A program made the translations under genes and the position numbers. From Sesamum alatum (lineage: Eukaryota; Streptophyta; Magnoliopsida; Lamiales; Pedaliaceae), in NCBI GenBank assembly GCA_034509735.1, contig JACGWO010000005.1:35122479-35186478 (forward strand): a DNA stretch of 64,000 nucleotides. The letters are read 5' to 3'. The notes beneath the pieces are model-generated. The model was not told where the DNA came from. It saw only the letters and a list, made by a program, of their open reading frames with translations, and searched no databases. Numbering within the stretch: position 1 is the stretch's first letter; every line of letters starts with the position of its first letter. Below, piece by piece: positions 22,791 to 31,946 of the stretch.

Positions 22791-24410
22791 TAAGGTTAAT
22801 TACACTTTCTCCCTGCTATTATGTAAATATACAAATTTCTCCTTTTTGTTAGCAAAATTACATATGCCTCCTCCACACTAACATGAGTTAGTCAAACTTG
22901 ATAAAAAGTATTAAATTGACTATTTTAACCCTTCACTTATAAATTTAAAGAAAAATCAGCAAAGTTGAAGAAACTGAATGGACCAAAATATCCTCTAACA
23001 CTTTATTTTAATTTCCTTTTTCTTTCCCAAAATTTTATTTATTTCATAAGATTTGAATTTTTACGTCTTATTGCATTCTTTAAATATAATTATTCTATTA
23101 ACGTTCACATATTTATTCAATTTCATATATAATTATATTAATTTAAAATAATAGTAAAAATTCTGTAACTGTGAAGTTGAAAAAATCTAAATCAAGTTTA
23201 ATGAAATTTAAATTAGGAATAGTAAAACTAAAACCCTTTTAATTAATTAAAAAAATACAAATGCATACTCAAGGGTATTTTGGTCGGGCAGAAGTTATGA
23301 AAGTTCTGCCTAAGGGCAAAATAGGTAGGTTATCAAAGACAGTTTGTTTTGACCAAGAGAGAGGGTAATTTGTAATGACTTAAATAGAATAAGCGAAGTT
23401 TAGGATCAATTGCTAAACTACCTGTCACAAAAGCCATTTCGATAAATTGATAAAGAAAAAAACGTAATTAATTAAAAATAATAAGATTAATTCACAAGTT
23501 TAATCCCAAAAGCCGTCACAATATAGTCCCATCATGAATTGAAATGCTCATCACAATGACATTCATAAATATATATATATATATATATATATATTATCAT
23601 AGGAAGTGAGCAGCAAGTTTCCTGGTGAAAATTCACCACAAAATTTGTCGCAATATTCGTTGTAATGGGTCCCTCCCCTCGTATCCATAATGAAGTTAAT
23701 GTGAATATATAGGTAAGATATATATGTCAATAATCTTAAATATTAATGCAAGAATAGGTATTTATATAGGTAATTATACAAATATATAAGAATATAAAAA
23801 TTTTAAAACGTTCAATCTATCTATATATCTACATCTATATTTATTTATATTTATATATTATTATATCATATTATACTATATATCCTATCATAAATAACTA
23901 TATTATAAAAGTTTGAATGATTTTGCCATGTTTTTATGTTTTTTTCTTTTTTGTGATGCCAATTGTATCCGTTCCTATAATGATAGAATTATAAGTTTAT
24001 ATATGGGTACAAACAAGTAATTTTATAATTATTGTTTATAATAATAGATGTTATTACTTAGTTGAATTGAGACAGAATTCTAATAAAAATAAATTATAAT
24101 AAGAGTTTTAGTCACAACTAATAACTGATTAAAATTAAGTAGTTAAAAATCTTAGTACTAACTGTTCGTTCAGCTGTACGATGATCTGTCCCACTGGATT
24201 GAGCTAGTTTTTTGGGTCTGCCAGTTCAGTGAAATCAACACGTAAGATTATGAGATTTTACCTTCCCTGCTGATGGGCCAGCCTGTTGGTAGCAAGCTGG
24301 GCTGCTTTGAGGATGTGCTTTGGGCTTGGAGTTCATGAAGGATTATGGGGGCATCACTAACTAAGAAAATATGTAGGCTATATAATTAGGAGAAGTTACT
24401 AAATAGGAAA
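22791..24410. other. Gene-free spacer of NLR-unit flank and repeat sequence
   Basis: The part 22795-23395 looks like a non-autonomous element (start ggttaattacactttctccc; end region gagagagggtaatttgtaatg). From 23405 cctgtcacaaaagccatttc matches 16405, and an (AT)n run lies near 23570-23595. From 23930 to 24400 it matches 36650-36990 (tttttgtgatgccaatt, acttagttgaattgaga, taggctatataattaggag), again placing it in a duplicated NLR unit. Confidence 0.55.
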
Positions 24411-24850
24411 AGGGTTAAATGCATTTTTGGTTCGTAACTTGGTAATCTTTCGTTTTTGTCCTTTAACTTTCTAGTGTAGCATTTTGGTCCTGCAACTCTT
24501 TAATTTTCATAATTTCAGTCCTTTTTTCGTTGGAGTTAACCTCCACCAACGAGAAGGGTGAACTCCGGCAAAAAAAAGGACTAAAATCGCAAAAAATTGA
24601 AAAGATGAAGGAATGCTACCCCAGAAAGTTAAAGAACAAAATTGCTGGTAAAAATGAGCAAAAAGGAACAGTGGCCACAATTTTAAAGGGTCACGTGAGA
24701 TGCACATGTATTTCCAGTGAGAAGGGTGAGTTTCGACGAAAAAATGACGGAAATCGTGAAAATTAAAAAGATGCAGGACCAAGATGCTATTATAGAAAAT
24801 TGAAGGATGAAAATGCCAAATGACCTAAGATACTGGAACCAAAAGTACAT
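24411..24850. mobile_element. Foldback/MULE-like miniature element, uninterrupted copy
   Basis: The left arm (aatgcatttttggttcgtaa, gtcctttaactttctag, cattttggtcctgcaa) mirrors the right arm (aggaccaagatgctat, aaaattgaaggatgaaaat, ggaaccaaaagtacatt). The same family is seen at 49270-49364 plus 58274-58640, where it is split by nested insertions. No coding sequence. Confidence 0.6.
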
Positions 24851-25549
24851 TTATGCCCTAGGAATATATGTATATACATACATATATATAGAGGCTCTAT
24901 AATAAGGAGAATATACTGGATCTTTCCTTTGTTGGGCCGGCCCTTATTGATTCTCATAGAATTACGGGTGTAAATGATTCGAGTCGAGCTGAACACATTA
25001 TCATTCAATCTTGTTTGAGTTATTATTGATCTTCAAAAATTATGTTTGAATTTGGTTTGATTATTGTTCTAATCAAGCTCAAACGAATTTTAATTGAATC
25101 AAACATAAGTCGAGTTCAAAAATTTACCAAAGAAATTGTTCTAAATAGCTTATACAACCATGAGGCATAAGGAGTGGTCATTTCCAGAGGGATGACAATT
25201 TTTTATATTAATTTTTACCAAAGTTCACAAATATTTATGAATGAGTTTGGGAATGCTCATTTCGTTTCTTGGTCATTCCTAGCTACATTCCATTCATGCC
25301 ACACGTTAGCTAAATGAAACTGAAATCCTTCCACAAATTCCTTATAAGTCCCAAAAAGAGATTTTAAATACGTGGATTTGAAATGACCAAATGAATTTTG
25401 AAATCTATTCGTTTCAAATTCTTAACCAAATTCAAATTCACTGTTTCAAATGCAATCTTATTAATTAGTTTAGTATTAATTCAGTATCAATTTATTAGGA
25501 ATTAATAGAATTTTAATTTATATTGTTAACCTTAAACAACATGACAATT
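24851..25549. other. Gene-free AT-rich spacer
   Basis: No gene, RNA or clear repeat boundary was recognised; a TA/CA-rich run lies near 24866-24890. Confidence 0.5.
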
Positions 25550-25869
25550 CACTACAAGAAATAAAACTTTTAACCATAGTCAATTGGTATGGTTAATATT
25601 AAATAGCCGTAGCAAATAGTCATTGACCACGGCCTCGCAATGATTGTCGACCATGGTATTTGCGAGGGTGGCTAAAACATTTGCCATGGCTAAAAGCCAT
25701 GCCGAATGTTTTTACCACGACTTTTAGCCGTGGCAAATAAGCTTTTCATGGTGAAAAAACTAGTTTTTGCGTCGATTTTTATTCAACCGTAGTTAATAAT
25801 AGTTATCTACTACGATTTTTAGCCATAATCTTTAAAAATGTAGCCAATAGTAATTTTTTTTTTCTAGTG
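25550..25869. mobile_element. CACTA-type miniature element (gtggcaaata family), uninterrupted copy
   Basis: Starts cactacaagaaataaaac and ends tttttttttctagtg. The interior has inverted pieces such as ttgccatggctaaaag and ttttagccgtggcaaataag. It is the empty-site reference for the copy at 42872-48458, which has the same text but is split by a Copia and a solo LTR. About 320 bases, non-coding. Confidence 0.7.
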
Positions 25870-25935
25870 CAAGGACATTTCAGTCCGATATCAAAATCAA
25901 ACAAAATTCACACATTCAGAATTGAGGAATATTTC
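25870..25935 (-). other. Orphan NLR 3'-flank remnant
   Basis: The text gtccgatatcaaaatcaaac, attcacacattcaga and ttgaggaatatt matches the 3' flanks of NLR1 (from 3125) and NLR2 (from 13145), but no NLR coding sequence follows at higher coordinates. It marks a second deleted NLR unit. Confidence 0.6.
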
Positions 25936-26379
25936 AGCCTATTTGTTTATGTTTATATTTTTAGTTTTTGAAACTATAATCTATATTATTTATTATTTAT
26001 TATTATCTATAAAAATATTAATCCTAAAAAAAAAATCTTTTTTTGATTGGACTAAATTAACGTTGTACTATTAATTTTTTAAGAATAAAAAAATAAAATG
26101 ATATGCTTATTAATTCTTATTAATTACCTTTCACATTACATATTTATTTTTATTAATTACTTTTCACATTATCTATATTTAATCATATTAATTACTTTTC
26201 ATAGATTGTACATATTTACACATCATTTTCTTAGTATATTATATTCATAATATAATACACTTACTAGATAAAAAGTACCCCTATGATATGACAATTAAGT
26301 AACAATAAATGTGACATTAAATAATTAAATAATTTTTTTTAGAAATAACTTCTGTTCATATATAGTACAGAACATATAC
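25936..26379. other. Gene-free AT-rich spacer
   Basis: Contains a locally repeated phrase (ttattaattac with cttttcacatta, three times between 26110 and 26205). Nothing else was recognised. Confidence 0.5.
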
Positions 26380-27030
26380 TTGTTAAAATTCTAATTAATT
26401 AACAGGACCCATTGATTATTGCATAGTTCATGAGTAAAGGTAATTAATTTTTTTTTTTTTTTTATAATGAGCGATGAACTATTAATTTAAAAGTACAACA
26501 TGTTTCTAAAGCAACCCATTGCTATTAATATTCAGTATACAGTGTAACAACATCTATTCAGTTCACAATATAATAATATATCCACATCTACCAATAACAA
26601 TTAAAGGAATAATACAAACATCATATAAATTAAATAGCTCCCTATATTCGTAGTACTCGAACTCACGACCTTTTGGGTTGTGGGACCTCAACCTCACCAA
26701 TCGGATAAGGGATCATCGGTAGTAAAGGTAATTAATTAAAGAGTATAGTGTGAACTATACAAGTGATCAACATCATCATCATTATTAATTATTGCAATGC
26801 ATCGTTGATTTGACTTACTCAAAGGGAATCTGATGTAGTGTACAAATTAACATTTGATGAATTTGTATAAAAATTAGCGACATTTGCGCAAATCTCAAGA
26901 CTAAAATTACACATTATTTCTTAAAAATTGCAAGTTGTTAATTTTTTTAATTGACTTGACATTATGAGTTCACTTTGATAAAGAAATATTTATTTCATAA
27001 TTTGTTTGGTGCCATCGATCTACAATAATC
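26380..27030. repeat. Distal NLR-unit flank block, copy D2 (carries a SINE)
   Basis: Matches 35300-35700: cagaacatatacttgtta, attgcatagtt, gtgaactatacaagtgatca, acaaattaacatttgatgaa and tttggtgccatcgatct. The similarity is interrupted only by the SINE at 26450-26720, which the 35-kb copy lacks. Confidence 0.7.
26450..26720 (-). mobile_element. tRNA-type SINE with 17-base target duplication
   Basis: Flanked by identical agtaaaggtaattaatt at 26433-26449 and 26721-26737. Read on the minus strand, the head (from 26720) has A-box-like gattggtgaggttgagg and B-box-like gtgagttcgagtac, the split RNA polymerase III promoter of tRNA-derived SINEs. The other end is an A-run (T-run 26450-26463 on the plus strand). 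About 271 bases. The paralogous site near 35395 lacks it, confirming the insertion limits. The exact SINE family is not identified. Confidence 0.8.
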
Positions 27031-27099
27031 CATTTCAAACTGGAAACAACTTGGTCTACATATATATGCAGAATTTATTAGTTTTGTAGTTAGCAATTT

Positions 27100-27402
27100 C
27101 ACAAGCTATCGGAGGAAAGTCGCACTTCTCAACATGACGTTTTTATAAGTTGGTTTGTTCAGCTGATTGCCACGTGTGGGTGCCAGATGTGCTGTTTGTT
27201 AAGGGGTTGTTGAATCTGTTGTTAGTCACATTTTTTTCTTCCTTCAGTAGCTTTACTTCTATAAATAGGGCTTAGCAGAGAATAGTTTTTCAAATCTTTG
27301 TAAACAACAGTTTCAGTATACAAGCTTTCACAGTGCATCTGAAATTGTCTCTCATTATGATTGAAATGTCTCTCCACAAATTTGCTACATTTGATTTTGT
27401 CA
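27100..27402 (+). repeat. Left LTR of a truncated Copia element
   Basis: Ends in ...ttttgtca at 27402, directly before a primer-binding site. It contains tataaata near 27262, plausible as the LTR TATA box, followed by a transcribed leader. The left boundary was not determined: no matching right LTR is present to compare with. Confidence 0.55.
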
Positions 27403-27415
27403 TGGTATCAGAGCC
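27403..27415 (+). other. Primer-binding site, tRNA-Met type
   Basis: tggtatcagagcc is complementary to the 3' end of initiator tRNA-Met, the usual primer for plant Ty1/copia reverse transcription. Confidence 0.85.
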
Positions 27416-28645
27416 TTCCTTCTGAAGGTCTCTGTACCTATTTCGTTTTTTTTTTCTAGTATTAAAATGGTTGGAGATTGGAGAGCTGCTCTCATGGCCG
27501 CACTAGGAGCACCGCATGTGCAAGGAGCGCCACAAGCGGAAATTGCAGCAATTAGAGCTAAAAAATTATAGGAAAATGAGAGAAACCAACAGGAGATCGT
27601 CTACAAGCCTTGAACTCGGAGTATCCAGGTATGCTGTTGGTTTCTACTCCGTTAACACGGAATACCTATTTAGCCTGGAGTCATTTGGCAAGGATAGTAC
27701 TAGGTGCTAAAATGAAACTAGGATTTGTTGACGATAGAGTTGTGAAACCGCCGATTACTTCGCCGGATTATGAACTTTGGGTGAGGACTGACTGTATGGT
27801 AATCTCTTGGATACTCAACTCAATTTCCAAGGAGATTAGACGTGCATTTTTATATAAAAATTCTGCGATTGAGTTGTGGATTGAATGGCCCATTCACCAA
27901 TTGGACGTGAATAATGTGTTCTTACACGGCTTCTTAGACGAGGAAGTTTACATGCTCCCTCCCGATGGATATGCGGCGGAACTAGGTCTGGTATGTCTTT
28001 TAAGACATTCACTATATGGACTAAAACAAGCCTCTCGGCAATGGAATAGTGAATTCACTTCGAAGTTGCTTAAATATGGGTTTCACCAGTCTGCCTATGA
28101 TCCTTGTTTATTCGTTAAGAACATAGGCTCCCACTTCTTGGCGCTAATCGTCTACGTAGATGATATCCTACTCACAGACACTAGTGAGATTCTGATACAA
28201 GAAGTGAAGACTTATGTGGACGACCTCTTTACAATCAAGGATTTAGGACACGCTAAGTTTTCTCTTGGGCTTGAGATAGCACGATCAACTTCTGGCACAT
28301 TTATCTCGCAAAGGAAGTATGCTACTGACATTATCACGAGTGCAGGCCTATCTCAGGCTCGTTCAGTCTCGACTCCTCTCCCACCGGGCATTAAGCTTAC
28401 ACTGGATGCCAAAGGGGCACTTGCTGACCCTGAGTCCTATCGTCGACTTGTAGGACGACTACTTTATTTGGGATTCACCTGTTTGGATATTCCACACGCC
28501 GTCCAACAACTCAGTCAATTAATCCAGCATCCGCTTATCAACACTGGGATGTTGACCTTCATGTCCTCCGCTATATTAAAGGCACTCCTACTAAAGGCCT
28601 GTTCTTTCCAGTCTCTTGTGACTTATCGATAACAGCTTATTCCAA
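27416..28645 (+). pseudogene. Copia gag-pol remnant with internal gag-to-RT deletion
   Basis: After the primer-binding site a damaged gag start (MVGDWRAALM, frame broken by about 27570) leads to frame 27610-28632. Its first part is gag-like (LAWSHLARIVLGAKMKLGFV...RRAFLY, ending AIELW). It passes without interruption into reverse transcriptase at QLDVNNVFLHGFLDEEVYM, continues through YGLKQASRQW and the catalytic YVDD (ALIVYVDDIL), and ends near the RNase H start. Zinc knuckle, protease, integrase and the first part of RT are missing: about 3 kb has been deleted in frame. The element lacks RNase H and a right LTR, so it cannot transpose alone. It sits between NLR units in plus orientation. 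Confidence 0.85.
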
Positions 28646-28700
28646 TGCAAAGAAAATTCTGTTAACGTGATTATGAAATTAAAACAGGTAACGGGATGTT

Positions 28701-29015
28701 GTAAGACTCTATTGGCCTCATGTTTGAGAGCTTGCTCTTTCATGTTCAGTTTTGTGGAAAAAAAATGATGTTTTCCTTCTATTTAAAAAGTTAGAGTAGG
28801 TGAAGAAGAAGATAATTTAATAATTTTGTGGATCAAAACTGCACAAGTGACTTTTTTGAGGATCAAAATCGCAATAATTGTAAGACTCTGTTGGCCTCAT
28901 GTTTGAGAGCTTGTTCTTTCATATTCAGTTTTGTGGAAAAAAAATGGCGTTTAATTTCCTTCAAATTAATTAACAGGTTAGTGTAGGTGAAGAAGATTCT
29001 AATTTAATAATTTTT
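28701..29015. repeat. Tandem duplication, period about 179 bases
   Basis: The phrase taagactct(a/g)ttggcctc, then tttgagagcttg, tcagttttgtgg and an A-run, begins at 28701 and again at 28880. The second copy ends near 29015 with ctaatttaataattttt. Confidence 0.75.
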
Positions 29016-29640
29016 CCCTGTTCTTATTGCAAAGACCTAGACAATGAGTCCGTGATACTCACTGTGTATCATGAGAGTCATGTTGTACATATTCCTAAAT
29101 CAAATTTTGTTGGTAGTGTGGCTAAATCTGAAGAGTTTGGATAGGAAATATTACATAATAATTAATAAAGAGCTTAAGTTAATGTTGGATAATAATGACT
29201 TTAGGAAGGAATATATGAATGTATTGTTGCATAGACAAGTGATTGTTTATGTTGGAGAGTTTAGAAAGGCTTTAGGGTGATGAGGTGATTATGTGGCAGA
29301 ACATGGTGAAGGGGTCGAGCAATGCTGATGTGGCAAAGGATGGTGAAGGGTTGAGGGTGTTGCTGTGGAAAATGGTGGGGCAGAGGGTGGTGAAGGGGTT
29401 GAGGCTGATCGGATGATTGATAGTGACTATAAAATGGGAGAGTGTAACAATGACGAAAGGACAATAGAACCTGAAACAGGTGAAAATGGATCTCGTGAAG
29501 GTGAAATTGATGTGGTTGATAATGAAGGTGATTTGGATGAGATAAGGGATCCAGAATTAGGTGACGAGGATGGGCCTGTATATCCTGTTTTTAATCTATA
29601 AGAGATTTGGGACCCAACATTTGATCGTGTAAATATAAAT
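29016..29640 (+). pseudogene. Possible MULE transposase N-terminal fragment
   Basis: Open stretches of 69 and 78 codons (29071-29280, 29365-29601) and the frame before them read HVVHIPKSNF, an acidic Glu/Asp/Gly-rich tract, and GPVYPVFN followed after a stop by WDPTF. This order (N-terminal region, acidic spacer, YPVFN before the DNA-binding domain) resembles plant MURA proteins such as the one at 18990-22222, which has YPIFHP at the same place. Several stops break it and no DDE domain follows. The resemblance is weak; an unrelated acidic gene fragment is the alternative. Confidence 0.35.
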
Positions 29641-31410
29641 TTGGGATAATTACATAAAACCCCTATCTGCAAAAAATAAAAAATAAAAAAATCCATGCAT
29701 TTTAAAAATATACAAAAAACACCTCATATTTTGTAAAATGCTATGCAAAACTCCCTTTCCATTAGTTCTAGACAAAAGGTGGGTTACATGCACAGTTTGT
29801 GAGAAAATGTATTTTTTCTTATATTTTTTTCTCACTTTTTTTTTACTTAAAATGACCCTTCTTTTGACATAAGTATATAAAATTTTTAAATTTAAATTCA
29901 CGGATTACAATACTAAGATTAATGTACCAAAATTATATCAAAATTAAGTTATATTATTTACTATAAATAATATTTAAATTTAGATTATAATTATTTTATT
30001 TATGACAATAAAACTAATAATTAGTAGTTTTATATTTTTTAAAATAAATTATTTTCAGTTCATCTTTAAAAAATTTAAAAATATTTTATATTTCTCTCTT
30101 CCATTTTTGTTTTAATTTTCACCAGCCACCACCACTACCGACAGCAGCCTCCCAAAGAAGTGGGCGACAACGTTGAAGGAGGTCGTTTAAACGTTCTCTT
30201 AAGGAGCGAGGGCGCAATGCCGCGAGGGTGTCGCGCCACCACCCCTTTCAAATCACTCACGTTCATTTTTTAATTTTTAGATTATTTTTTGTGAATTTTT
30301 TTTTAATTTATATATTTCTCCCTCCTGAAAGGATAAATAATTGTTTCTTAAATATATTTATGTAAATATCAATACTAGAAAATTATATTAATTTTTAATT
30401 TTTTTAATTTAAATTGAAATATCAAATTAAAATCACGTAAAAAATTAATATAAAAGTTCATTTTCCAAACTTAAATATCTATACAAATATGAATATTAAT
30501 CAATTATAATACTTATATATTATTATCTAATTTCAATGAATTTAAATTAATTATATTATTTATTATAAATAATATTTCAAATTATTTAGAATGAAAATTT
30601 TAATACTTTCAAATTTAAATTAATTTCTTAATATTTTAAAAACTTTTAAAAGTTATAAATTATAATAGTAAAATTTTTATTAAAAATATAATTTTACTAA
30701 AACAAACACCTACCCACCCATCCCAGCACTAGACCTCCTCCTCGTCGCCCAGTGTTGAAGTCTGGGCGACCGCAGCGGAGCGGTGTTGGCGGGGGTGGGT
30801 GGTCGATACGGGTTAATTTTAGTAAATTTATATTTAATAATATTTTTCTCATAATTTAAAATTTTTAAAGTTTTTTAAAATTAAGAAATTAATTTAAAAT
30901 TTTGAAACTTAAAAATAATTAAAAAAAAAGTATTAGATATTTATTTTAAAAACTGATAATGGTAAGTTAATTTGACAAATTATCTATAATAAACAATATA
31001 AGTTATTTAGGTATATTAAATTAGATAATAATATAAATTAGTCCATAATATATATTTGTTATTATTGATTAATTTTATCCTCATATAGATATTTAAATTT
31101 GGAACATAATTTTAATATTAAATTTTTTATATGATTCTATTTTAATCTTTTGATTTAAGCTATAAAAGAAATAAAAATTTGATATAATTTTGTGGCATTT
31201 AGTATTTAAATGAATATATTTAAAAAGAAAATTATTTTATATTTTTAGGAAGGACAAATACAAAACAAAATTCATAAAAAATATCCTCAAAATAAAAGGA
31301 GGGTGATTTTATAAGATCGAGAAAGGTATTACAGTCAAATTAAGTTCAGAAGGAATTCTTCCTATTTGTACAATACAGGGAGTTTTTAGCTTTTTTTAAA
31401 AAAATATAAT
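29641..31410. mobile_element. Long foldback element with two GC-rich cores
   Basis: The AT-rich arms at about 30340-30705 and 30815-31170 are inverted copies of each other (ttaaatatctata, tattatctaattt and ttaattttaataaa-type text against their reverse complements). The centre between them, 30705-30815, is GC-rich and contains a perfect 9-base palindrome: gtcgcccag at 30744-30752 and ctgggcgac at 30762-30770. A second GC-rich island lies at about 30115-30260 (gtgggcgac, gccgcgagg). The outer limits are approximate. No protein recognised. The design parallels the element at 1622-2431. Confidence 0.5.
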
Positions 31411-31946
31411 GGGATAAAATAGAATTTGGACATTTATTTATCAAGTCAGCCGTTGACTAACAGCTCATGACCCTTTGCCGTTAGCATTTAACGGCATGGG
31501 ACCACTAGTATCAAAATTTTAGGGTTTTAGGGTTAAAAGTGTCGACCCCATAAAATTGAGGAATAAAAGTGAGAACAATGTAGTGAGAGCAAAAGTGTAG
31601 TTTTGCAACAAAAAGGGCCTAACATTTTAAGTGCAATACACTCCATTTTTATTCTGGAAACAAAATAACGAAGGAAAAAAAAAAAAAAGACACTCCCAGA
31701 TAGAGAAACAATACAAATAACACACTCAACATTATTAAAACAGAAAGATCAGTCACAACAGTAGATTTAAAGAGAAATCTTCTTTCCAGTTCACAATTTC
31801 TTCAATATCGGGGAGCCATCATCTGCAACATAAAAGAAAGAAATTAATTAGACAACATAACCGAATAAAAGTCTTAATTTAGAGAATTCAAACCTGCATG
31901 GTTTTTGACAACCTCTGAAAAGGCAATGAACAAGAGGACCATATCA
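31411..31946 (-). other. Gene-free spacer and NLR3 3' UTR
   Basis: 31411-31615 holds phrases typical of foldback elements (agggttttagggtt, gtgagaacaatgtag). From about 31620 the conserved NLR 3' flank begins (aacattttaagtgcaata, agacactcccagatagag). The NLR3 stop is at 31947, so 31946 downwards is its 3' UTR, including a candidate intron at 31823-31893. Confidence 0.55.
31823..31893 (-). other. Candidate 3' UTR intron of NLR3
   Basis: On the minus strand the donor is catgcag|gtttg at 31893-31892 and the acceptor tgttgcag|atgat at 31824-31823, giving a 71-base AT-rich intron that starts about 53 bases past the stop codon. Inference from splice-site text only. Confidence 0.45.
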
